DNA of 64,000 nt from Zhengella sp020637775. Lineage in GTDB: Bacteria; Pseudomonadota; Alphaproteobacteria; Rhizobiales; Rhizobiaceae. The first letter of the stretch is position 1, and every line of letters starts with the position of its first letter. The stretch spans positions 186,001-250,000 of the forward strand of contig NZ_JAWKWO010000004.1 of the NCBI RefSeq assembly GCF_041397485.1, given 5' to 3'. A program made the translations under genes and the position numbers. Below, one piece after another: positions 19,402 to 26,213 of this stretch. The notes below the pieces were generated by a model, which saw only the letters and a program-made list of their open reading frames with translations, was not told the origin of the DNA and searched no databases.

Positions 19402-21318
19402 ATGACGCATAGCCGATATCACGACGTCTACGAGGGCTGGAAAAAGGACCCGGAGGGCTTCTGGGCCAGCGCGGCCGGCGAAATCGACTGGTTCAAGACG
19501 TGGGACAAGGTCTTCGATGCCGAATCCGGCGCCTATGGCCGCTGGTTTCCCGGCGCCGAGTGCAACACCTGCCATAATGCGGTTGACCGCCATGTCGCGG
19601 GCGGGCGCGCCGATCAGGTTGCGCTCATCTATGACAGCCCGATCACCGGAGCCCTGAAGAAGTTCACCTATGCCGAACTCAAGGCGGAGGTGGAGGCCCT
19701 GGCGGCCGTGCTGCGCGACAAGGGCGTGGCCAAGGGCGACCGCGTTCTCATCTACATGCCCATGGTGCCCGAAGCCGCCTTCGCCATGCTGGCCGTTGCG
19801 CGCCTCGGCGCCATCCATTCCGTGGTCTTCGGCGGCTTTGCCGCCAACGAGTTGAAGACGCGCATCGACGATTGCGCGCCCAAGGCCATCATTTCCGCGT
19901 CCTGCGGCATCGAGCCGGGCCGGGTCATCGCCTACAAGCCGCTGCTCGACAAGGCCATCGAACTCTCCGCCAACAAGCCGGAAAGCTGCATCATCGTGCA
20001 GCGCGAGCAGCAGCCCTGCGACCTGACCGAGGGCCGCGATACCGACTACCGCGCCGCCGTCGAGGCCCACAAGTCGGCCGGAACGCAAGTCGATTGTGTT
20101 TCCGTTGCCGCCACCGATCCGCTCTACATCCTCTACACCTCCGGCACGACCGGCCAGCCCAAGGGCGTGGTCCGCGACAATGGCGGCCACATGGTGGCGC
20201 TCAACTGGTCGATGAAGGCGCTTTACAACGTCGATGCTGGCGAGACCTTCTGGGCGGCATCGGATGTCGGCTGGGTCGTCGGCCATTCCTACATCGTCTA
20301 CGGTCCGCTCATCAAAGGCTGCACCACCATCCTTTTCGAGGGAAAGCCGGTGGGCACGCCCGATCCCGGCACGTTCTGGCGGGTCATCGCCGACCACAAG
20401 GTCGCCTCCTTCTTCACCGCGCCGACCGCCTTCCGCGCCATCAAGAAGGAAGATCCGAACGGCGAATACCTGAAGAAATACGACATCTCGTCGCTGCGTG
20501 TTCTCTATCTGGCAGGCGAGCGCGCCGACCCGGACACCATCGTCTGGGCGCAGGACCAGCTCGGCGTGCCCGTGATCGACCATTGGTGGCAGACCGAAAC
20601 CGGCTGGTGCATGGCCGGCAACCCGGTCGGCCTTGGCGCCCTGCCCGTCAAGCTCGGCTCGCCCACCGTGGCACTGCCGGGCTATGACATCCAGGTGATC
20701 GACGATGCCGGCCACCCGCTGCCCGACGGCACGCTGGGCAATATCGTGGTCAAGCTTCCGCTGCCGCCCGGCTGCCTGCCGACCCTGTGGAACGCCGAGC
20801 AGCGTTTCAGGGACGCCTATCTCACGGAGTTTCCCGGCTACTACAAGACCGCCGACGCGGGCATCAAGGATGAGGATGGCTATCTCTTCATCATGGCGCG
20901 CACCGATGACATCATCAATGTCGCCGGCCACCGCCTGTCCACCGGCGGCATGGAAGAAGTGATCGCCTCCCACCCGGATGTCGCCGAATGCGCGGTGATC
21001 GGCATCGCCGACAAGCTCAAGGGCCAGATGCCGGTCGGCTTCATCATCCTCAAGGCCGGCGTCAACCGCCCGAAGGAGGAGATCGAAGCCGAGGTGGTCA
21101 GGCTGGTGCGCGAGAAGATCGGCCCGGTGGCGGCCTTCAAGACCGCGCTGACCGTCGATCGCCTGCCCAAGACCCGCTCGGGCAAGATCCTGCGCGGCAC
21201 GATGCAGAAGATCGCCGATGGCGAGCAGTGGAACATGCCGGCGACCATCGACGATCCTGCCATCCTGGAAGAGATCACCGATACGCTGACCGGCCGCAAG
21301 GTGGGCGTTTTCGGCTGA
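19402..21318 (+). CDS. prpE: Propionyl-CoA synthetase PrpE
   Basis: Acyl-CoA synthetase, 638 aa, making propionyl-CoA from propionate, ATP and CoA through an acyl-adenylate. P-loop YTSGTTGQPKG and the C-terminal catalytic Lys in RSGKILRG (near 593) are present; the ECNTCHNAVDRH segment and the QWNMPATIDDP ending favour PrpE over acetyl-CoA synthetase. GAGGAGAG precedes ATG 19402. It completes the propionate-to-succinyl-CoA route encoded upstream. Confidence 0.92.
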   Translation: MTHSRYHDVYEGWKKDPEGFWASAAGEIDWFKTWDKVFDAESGAYGRWFPGAECNTCHNAVDRHVAGGRADQVALIYDSPITGALKKFTYAELKAEVEALAAVLRDKGVAKGDRVLIYMPMVPEAAFAMLAVARLGAIHSVVFGGFAANELKTRIDDCAPKAIISASCGIEPGRVIAYKPLLDKAIELSANKPESCIIVQREQQPCDLTEGRDTDYRAAVEAHKSAGTQVDCVSVAATDPLYILYTSGTTGQPKGVVRDNGGHMVALNWSMKALYNVDAGETFWAASDVGWVVGHSYIVYGPLIKGCTTILFEGKPVGTPDPGTFWRVIADHKVASFFTAPTAFRAIKKEDPNGEYLKKYDISSLRVLYLAGERADPDTIVWAQDQLGVPVIDHWWQTETGWCMAGNPVGLGALPVKLGSPTVALPGYDIQVIDDAGHPLPDGTLGNIVVKLPLPPGCLPTLWNAEQRFRDAYLTEFPGYYKTADAGIKDEDGYLFIMARTDDIINVAGHRLSTGGMEEVIASHPDVAECAVIGIADKLKGQMPVGFIILKAGVNRPKEEIEAEVVRLVREKIGPVAAFKTALTVDRLPKTRSGKILRGTMQKIADGEQWNMPATIDDPAILEEITDTLTGRKVGVFG

Positions 21319-21346
21319 GGCGCGGCCGGACCGCGAAAACATGCTC

Positions 21347-21376
21347 AGGGCCGTTCCTGCCGGGGACGGCCCTTTC
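21347..21376 (+). terminator. Probable terminator of the propionate operon
   Basis: 8-bp perfect stem AGGGCCGT / ACGGCCCT with an 11-nt loop, followed by a short pyrimidine run, 28 bp after the prpE stop. Confidence 0.5.
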
Positions 21377-21519
21377 CCATGCAGGCAGACATTTTCCTTC
21401 GCCGGCACGGGATCCGGCGCGTCTGCCCGAAATTCGACAAAAGCGGCGAATACGGGCATGGTCCCGTGGGACACGCCGGCACAGGATGCCGGCACAAATG
21501 ACATGAGAGGGCTTCCCAG

Positions 21520-22179
21520 ATGAAAAAGATCATTGCCGTCATGGCTGTCGCCGGGCTTGCTGCCGGCTGCACGACCGACCCCTATACCGGCCAGCAGAAG
21601 GCCTCCAACACGGCCATCGGCACGGCCCTTGGCGCCGGCGTCGGCGCGCTCGCCGGCGCGGCCGTGGGTGGCTCGCGGGTGGCCCAGCGCAATGCCGTGC
21701 TCATCGGCGCGGGCATCGGTGCGCTCGCCGGCGCGGGCATCGGCAACTACATGGACCGGCAGGAAGCGGAACTGCGCGCGCAATTGCAGGGAACCGGCGT
21801 GTCGGTGACGCGCGTGGGCAATGACATCATCCTGAACATGCCCTCCAACATCACTTTCGCCACCGATCAGGACCAGGTCCAGCCTGCCTTCTACCAGACG
21901 CTGAACTCGGTCGCCCTGGTGCTGCAGAAGTTCAACCAGACCCTTGTCGATGTCTATGGCCACACCGATTCCACCGGCGACGACCAGTACAACCTTTCCC
22001 TGTCGCAGCGCCGTGCCAGTTCGGTGGCCAGCTACCTGAGCGCGCAGGGCGTGGATGGCCGCCGCTTCTATATTGCCGGCCTCGGCGAAAGCCAGCCCGT
22101 CGCCTCCAATGCCACGCCGGAAGGCCGCGCGCTGAACCGCCGGGTTGAGATCAAGCTGGTGCCGATCACCCGGGGCTGA
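21520..22179 (+). CDS. OmpA-family outer-membrane lipoprotein (YiaD-like)
   Basis: 219-aa lipoprotein. Signal peptide with lipobox LAAGC (Cys17 is the lipidated residue), then two glycine-zipper segments rich in Gly/Ala (residues 25-70) and a C-terminal OmpA-like peptidoglycan-binding domain with VYGHTDSTGDDQYN and LSLSQRRA near 150-170. It probably tethers the outer membrane to peptidoglycan. Single gene, with terminator-like structure upstream and pyrC 139 bp downstream. Confidence 0.92.
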   Translation: MKKIIAVMAVAGLAAGCTTDPYTGQQKASNTAIGTALGAGVGALAGAAVGGSRVAQRNAVLIGAGIGALAGAGIGNYMDRQEAELRAQLQGTGVSVTRVGNDIILNMPSNITFATDQDQVQPAFYQTLNSVALVLQKFNQTLVDVYGHTDSTGDDQYNLSLSQRRASSVASYLSAQGVDGRRFYIAGLGESQPVASNATPEGRALNRRVEIKLVPITRG

Positions 22180-22318
22180 TCCGGTTTTCGATTTCGAACT
22201 CGAGAACGGCGCGCCGGCATGGGTGCGCCGTTTTCATTTGCCCTGCGCCTGCCGGGCGCTTGATGCGGCGCCCGCCTCTGTGTACAGCCTCGGGCAACTC
22301 CCGCGACGAGGCACGCCC

Positions 22319-23380
22319 ATGCAAACCATCACCATCGCCCGACCCGACGACTGGCACCTGCACCTGCGCGACGGCGCCATGCTGGAAGGCGTGCTGCCGC
22401 ACACATCGGCCGATTTCGCCCGCGCCATCGTCATGCCGAACCTCGTGCCGCCGGTGGTGACCTCCGCCGATGCCCGCGCTTATCGCGAGCGCATCATGGC
22501 AGCCCTGCCCGCGGATCACGACTTTACGCCGTTGATGACGCTCTACCTCACCGAAGGCACGGATCCCGACGATGTCGCCTCGGCCCATGAAAGCGGCCTC
22601 GTCACCGCGGTCAAGCTCTATCCCGCCGGTGCGACCACCAATTCCCAGTCGGGCGTGCGCAACATCGAAAAGGTCTATCCGGTGCTGGAGCGCATGGCCG
22701 AAACCGGCATGCCGCTTTGCGTTCATGGCGAGGTCACCAACGCCGATATCGACATTTTCGACCGCGAGGCGGTGTTCATTGACCGCGTGCTGGACCCGCT
22801 GCGCCGCCGCATTCCGGGCCTGCGCGTGGTCATGGAACACATCACCACGCAGGACGGCGCCGACTATGTGGCCGCCGATAGGTCCGGCAACCTGGCTGCC
22901 ACGATCACCACCCATCACCTGATCATCAACCGCAATGCCATTCTGGCCGGCGGCATCCGCCCGCACTACTATTGCCTGCCGGTCGCAAAACGCGAGACGC
23001 ATCGCCTGGCCCTGCGCAAGGCCGCGACGAGCGGCGACAACCGCTATTTCCTTGGCACCGACTCCGCGCCTCATGTCGACCCGCTCAAGGAATGCGCCTG
23101 CGGCTGCGCCGGCATCTTCTCGGCTACCAACACGCTTTCCTGCCTTGCCCATGTCTTCGAGGAGGAAAACGCGCTGGACCGGCTGGAGGCCTTTGCGTCG
23201 TTGAACGGCCCGGCCTTCTACCGCCTGCCCGTCAATGCCCGGACCATCACCCTGGAGCGCAGGGAAAACCCGGTCGCTTTCCCGGCCAGAATCGAGACCG
23301 GAGCCGGCCCGGTCACGCTGTTCGACCCGATGTTCCCGCTTCACTGGGCCGTGCGCGGCAGCGCGAACACCCCCGATTGA
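22319..23380 (+). CDS. pyrC: Dihydroorotase (type II)
   Basis: Dihydroorotase, 353 aa, cyclising carbamoyl aspartate to dihydroorotate in pyrimidine synthesis. Metal ligands are recognisable: HLHLRD (His13, His15), the Lys in VKLYPAGAT near residue 98 (carboxylated in the family), VHGE, MEHITT and GTDSAPH. Length fits class II enzymes of the E. coli PyrC type. ATG 22319 begins at the family-conserved N-terminus. Confidence 0.95.
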   Translation: MQTITIARPDDWHLHLRDGAMLEGVLPHTSADFARAIVMPNLVPPVVTSADARAYRERIMAALPADHDFTPLMTLYLTEGTDPDDVASAHESGLVTAVKLYPAGATTNSQSGVRNIEKVYPVLERMAETGMPLCVHGEVTNADIDIFDREAVFIDRVLDPLRRRIPGLRVVMEHITTQDGADYVAADRSGNLAATITTHHLIINRNAILAGGIRPHYYCLPVAKRETHRLALRKAATSGDNRYFLGTDSAPHVDPLKECACGCAGIFSATNTLSCLAHVFEEENALDRLEAFASLNGPAFYRLPVNARTITLERRENPVAFPARIETGAGPVTLFDPMFPLHWAVRGSANTPD

Positions 23381-23393
23381 GCAAGTCCGGCGC

Positions 23394-23906
23394 TCAGTGT
23401 TTGCCGGCAAAGACCAGGCTCTGGTCGATCTCGTCGGCAACCTTGGCAAGCAGGCGCAACAACTCTTCCTGCTCGCTTGCCGTCAGGCAGGCCATGGTTT
23501 TTTCGTTCCGGCGCTTGGCGCTGGCCACCATGCGGCGGTAGAGATCGCGTCCGGCGGGGGTAACCCACAGGCTGAGCGCCCGCTGGTCCCTTCTGTCCGG
23601 TGCTGAGCGCATCAGCCCGCGTTCGGTCAACGCCTTGACGATGCGCGACAATTGTCCCTTGTCCATGGACAGCGCCCGGGCGATGTCCGAAAAGGGTGCC
23701 GGATTCATGGCCGCCGCAAGGCCAAGCACACGCCACTCGTTGAGGCGCAGGCCGTATTGCGAAAGCGACCATTGCTGACCGGACTTGTCGCTGGCCGCCG
23801 CCAGCCGTGCAAGCCGGAATGACATCAGGTCCCGGATATCGATGCTTGCCGCGGCTCCATCCTCCCCCTCTGGCGGAGCCAAGGCATTCTTGTTGGCAAG
23901 ATCCAA
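23394..23906 (-). CDS. MarR-family transcriptional regulator
   Basis: 170-aa winged-helix regulator. The recognition region FSDIARALSMDKGQLSRIVKAL followed by the wing DRRDQRALSLWVTPAG is typical of MarR proteins. TTG 23906 is chosen because GGGAGG lies 7 bp before it; longer frames upstream have no family similarity. The start sits inside an inverted repeat (AGTGTTT/AAACACT) whose loop holds the ribosome site, suggesting autoregulation. The ligand and targets are unknown. Confidence 0.85.
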   Translation of the reverse strand: MDLANKNALAPPEGEDGAAASIDIRDLMSFRLARLAAASDKSGQQWSLSQYGLRLNEWRVLGLAAAMNPAPFSDIARALSMDKGQLSRIVKALTERGLMRSAPDRRDQRALSLWVTPAGRDLYRRMVASAKRRNEKTMACLTASEQEELLRLLAKVADEIDQSLVFAGKH

Positions 23907-23927
23907 GTGTTTCCTCCCAAAAACACT
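23906..23927. promoter_or_regulatory. Inverted repeat over the marR ribosome-binding site
   Basis: Perfect 7-bp arms AGTGTTT and AAACACT separated by 8 bp that contain the Shine-Dalgarno sequence of the MarR gene. Either an autoregulatory operator or an RNA hairpin presenting the ribosome site. Confidence 0.5.
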
Positions 23928-23959
23928 GATCAGGAACAGTAGCACGTCGTTTCCGTGCC

Positions 23960-23990
23960 GTAAAATGCTGACAGGACTTGTAAAATGCTG
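23960..23990. repeat. Direct repeat GTAAAATGCTG x2 upstream of marR
   Basis: Two identical 11-bp copies with a 20-bp start-to-start spacing, close to two DNA turns, in the putative marR promoter region. Likely a tandem protein-binding site; the binder is unknown. Confidence 0.45.
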
Positions 23991-24059
23991 CGGGGCACCA
24001 TTTCCGGCAATGGCAGGGCAAGCCGGCGCCCGGCGAGGCCGGAATGTGAACCGTTTCGG

Positions 24060-24094
24060 AAAAACCGGTTGCCCTGGGGCATTGAGGCAACCGG
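24060..24094 (-). terminator. Rho-independent terminator on the minus strand, transcript unknown
   Basis: 9-bp perfect stem CCGGTTGCC / GGCAACCGG followed, reading the minus strand, by TTTTTCC. No minus-strand gene precedes it, so it may end a small RNA starting between here and crp, or act as an attenuator in a long marR leader. Confidence 0.5.
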
Positions 24095-24156
24095 CTTTCC
24101 CTGAAACGCGGCGACTGTTGATCGCCACGAAGAGACTATCAAAAACCGGCCCTGGC

Positions 24157-24178
24157 GCCTGTGACCGCGATCACAGGC
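24157..24178. promoter_or_regulatory. CRP-type palindrome
   Basis: GCCTGTGA-N6-TCACAGGC, perfect 8-bp arms containing the textbook CRP core TGTGA-N6-TCACA. It lies 170 bp upstream of a Crp/Fnr-family gene and about 60 bp from the minus-strand terminator. Confidence 0.55.
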
Positions 24179-24347
24179 ACTTGCGGTCCTCGGCAATTCC
24201 GGCGAAAGTGAATGCCAACGCGCCCGGAATTGCATGAAAACAACGGGATAGAGCATTGGAGCGGTTCAGCGAATGGCGTGGGGAGCGCTCTCGCGGAAAG
24301 CCCTGGCCGATGGATCAGGCGGGCGGGACGGGCGGCACGGAGAAGAA

Positions 24348-25040
24348 ATGAACGATCAACCGCGGATGCCGCGCGCGCCCATACTCGAATGCCTCGATGA
24401 CGGCTGGATCGCGAAACTGAAATCCGTCTGGGTGCCGATCCGCTTCCAGCCGCAGGAAACCGTGGTGGATTTTGACGATGCGAGCGCCGATGTCTATCTG
24501 ATCGCCACGGGCCAGGTGCGGGCCATCCTGCGGGTCGCTGTCGGCAAGGAGATCATTCTGGGTGAATTGGGGCCCGGCCAGCTTTTCGGCGAACTGGCGG
24601 CGCTGGATGGCAAACCGCGCTCGGCCAGCCTGACGGCGCTTGTGCAGACCGATGTCTTCCGCATCCCGGAACCGGTCTTCCGGCAGATGCTGGAGGAATC
24701 GCCGCGCCTTTGCCGCCACCTGCTTGTCACACTGTCGGAGCGCACGCGCGACCTCACCCGCCGCATCGCGGAATTGTCTTTCCTCGACACCCGCCACCGG
24801 CTCTACAACACGCTGTTGCGGCTTTCACGCAAGCGCACCGGCAATGACGAACAGCGCATCATCTCGCCGCCCGTCATTCATGCCGACCTTGCCGAACGCA
24901 TCGGTGCCAGCCGCGAGGCGGTCTCGCGCGAAATGTCAAAGCTGGCCAAGGAAGGGCTGCTTGAACGGACCCGCGGCGCCATCATCCTGGCGCGCCCTGA
25001 CGAATTGTCGCGGCGCATTTCCTCGACGCTGCAACTCTAG
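24348..25040 (+). CDS. Crp/Fnr-family transcriptional regulator
   Basis: 230-aa regulator with an N-terminal cyclic-nucleotide-binding-like beta roll (residues about 20-130, GELGPGQLFGELAALDGKPRSA resembling the cAMP phosphate cassette) and a C-terminal Crp-type helix-turn-helix (DLAERIGASREAVSREMSKL). The phosphate-binding GELAALDG-x-PRSA pattern is compatible with cAMP or a related ligand, and no N-terminal Cys cluster of an Fe-S FNR is present. GGAGAAG precedes ATG 24348. The stop codon TAG lies inside the 8-bp repeat that flanks the IS110 element, but the coding frame is intact. Confidence 0.88.
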   Translation: MNDQPRMPRAPILECLDDGWIAKLKSVWVPIRFQPQETVVDFDDASADVYLIATGQVRAILRVAVGKEIILGELGPGQLFGELAALDGKPRSASLTALVQTDVFRIPEPVFRQMLEESPRLCRHLLVTLSERTRDLTRRIAELSFLDTRHRLYNTLLRLSRKRTGNDEQRIISPPVIHADLAERIGASREAVSREMSKLAKEGLLERTRGAIILARPDELSRRISSTLQL

Positions 25041-25041
25041 A
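25034..25041. repeat. Direct repeat ACTCTAGA, left flank of IS110 element
   Basis: Left copy of an 8-bp sequence repeated at 26069-26076 on the other side of the transposase gene. It contains the TAG stop of the crp-like gene and a CT dinucleotide of the kind reported as the IS110 recombination core. Confidence 0.55.
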
Positions 25042-25054
25042 GTATCCGTATTGA

Positions 25055-25981
25055 TCAAGCTGGATTTGGCGCCCATTTCCTATCCTGTTTTATGAGTGTG
25101 TTTGCCAGCTCGATGAGCTTTCGCATGATAGCCGTTAAAGCGACTTTTGCTGGCTTTCCGGCTTTGCGCATCGCATTGTATTTCTGTTTCATGTCTGGAT
25201 TGAAGCGGGTAGCGACGAGTGCGGGCATGTAGAGCGCGTCACGCAGGAATTTACGGCCACCCTGAATGAAGGCCTTGCCTCGCCATTGGCCCGATTGTCG
25301 GGTCATCGGGGCGAGCCCGGCAAGGCTGGCGGCTTGTTTGCGGTCCATCGCGCCGATTTCCGGGCACTCGATGAGGATGGTGGCTGCAACAACGGACCCG
25401 AGGCCGGGAATGGATTGCAGGATGTCGAGGGAGCGGGCCTGATCCCGCGACAGCCTGCTGGCGATCTCGGCGTCGATGGCTTTGAGCTGCCTGTCGAGCA
25501 AAGCCAGCTGCACTTTCGCCTGACGTCTGAGCAGGGAGAGCGTCTGGGTGGCAAGCCGGTTCTTCAGCCGCGTGCGCGCTTTGATCATGGCGGTGCGCGC
25601 GACCTGCAACTGTTTGAGATCATGGTGATCTTCGCTGGCAGGGCTGTCCGGTTGCAGATCCAGCGCCTCGCCCATCAAAGCCAGTACATGCGCGTCAACC
25701 GCATCGGTCTTGGCACGGGTTCCGCGGGCCTGGGCAAAGCGGCGGGCCTGTAACGGATTGACCTTCACCAAGGGCAGATCGCCAGAGCAGCGTTTCTCAA
25801 GCAGGCCATGATAAGCCCCCGTTGCCTCGTAGATCACCAGATCGGGCTGACTTGAACCGACCCAGCGCTTGAACGCAGTCAATCCCGCCGCCGAGTTCTC
25901 GAACCGGGCTGTCTGACCGGTCGCCGGACGGCAAACGTCAAGATGGGCTTTTGAGATGTCGATACCGATGCTATCTTTCAT
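25055..25981 (-). CDS. IS110-family transposase (DEDD recombinase)
   Basis: 308-aa transposase. The N-terminal DEDD RuvC-like domain is seen in GIDISKAHLDV (first Asp), YEATGAYHG (Glu) and AKTDAVDAHVLA (two Asp), and a C-terminal transposase_20 domain in IPGLGSVVAATILIECPEIG and LAGLAPMTRQSG with the catalytic Ser region. Full length for the family, with no frameshift or internal stop, so it may be active. ATG 25981 begins at the conserved N-terminus; an in-frame GTG 87 bp upstream would read through the non-coding end. Confidence 0.93.
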   Translation of the reverse strand: MKDSIGIDISKAHLDVCRPATGQTARFENSAAGLTAFKRWVGSSQPDLVIYEATGAYHGLLEKRCSGDLPLVKVNPLQARRFAQARGTRAKTDAVDAHVLALMGEALDLQPDSPASEDHHDLKQLQVARTAMIKARTRLKNRLATQTLSLLRRQAKVQLALLDRQLKAIDAEIASRLSRDQARSLDILQSIPGLGSVVAATILIECPEIGAMDRKQAASLAGLAPMTRQSGQWRGKAFIQGGRKFLRDALYMPALVATRFNPDMKQKYNAMRKAGKPAKVALTAIMRKLIELANTLIKQDRKWAPNPA

Positions 25982-26068
25982 GGTCTTCGCGTGTCCTATG
26001 CTTGTCATGCAGGGCCAGAAGCCGCTGCGTATCCGTTCAGGCCTCATGCGAAGACGGTGGCCGATCAC
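25982..26068 (-). ncRNA. Candidate bridge-RNA region in the IS110 left end
   Basis: Non-coding end upstream of the transposase. GTCTTCGCGTG (25984-25994) can pair with CATGCGAAGAC (26045-26055), an 11-bp stem with one G-U enclosing about 50 nt. Inside it, ACGGATAC (minus strand, 26029-26036) is an exact copy of the 8 bp at the opposite end of the element next to the flanking repeat, as expected for a left-donor guide. It is short compared with the 177-nt bridge RNA of IS621, so the assignment is tentative. Confidence 0.35.
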
Positions 26069-26076
26069 ACTCTAGA
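26069..26076. repeat. Direct repeat ACTCTAGA, right flank of IS110 element
   Basis: Right copy of the 8-bp flanking repeat; it matches the sequence spanning the crp stop codon at 25034-25041. Confidence 0.55.
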
Positions 26077-26213
26077 ACGGTCCATCGACGTCACTGTCCA
26101 TGACCAAGCCGTTCGCGATCCAACCACCGCCACTGCCTGCCGTTTGAGCCGGCGGCAGTGGCTCCACCTTCGCAGAGAAGGCGGAAGAATCATAAGACAA
26201 GCGGAAATCCGGC

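Larger units (their letters stand above)
23907..24347. other. 441-bp intergenic region between marR and crp-like gene
   Basis: No credible protein gene. Contents: an inverted repeat over the marR start (23906-23927), an 11-bp direct repeat GTAAAATGCTG at 23960-23970 and 23980-23990, a hairpin followed by TTTTT on the minus strand (24060-24094), a CRP-type palindrome (24157-24178), and the leader of the Crp/Fnr gene. Confidence 0.7.
25042..26068 (-). mobile_element. IS110-family insertion sequence
   Basis: About 1,027 bp between two copies of ACTCTAGA. It holds one transposase gene on the minus strand with only 13 bp after its stop and about 87 bp before its start. There are no long terminal inverted repeats, as expected for IS110. 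The ends are inferred from the flanking repeats and could be off by a few bases. Confidence 0.7.
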
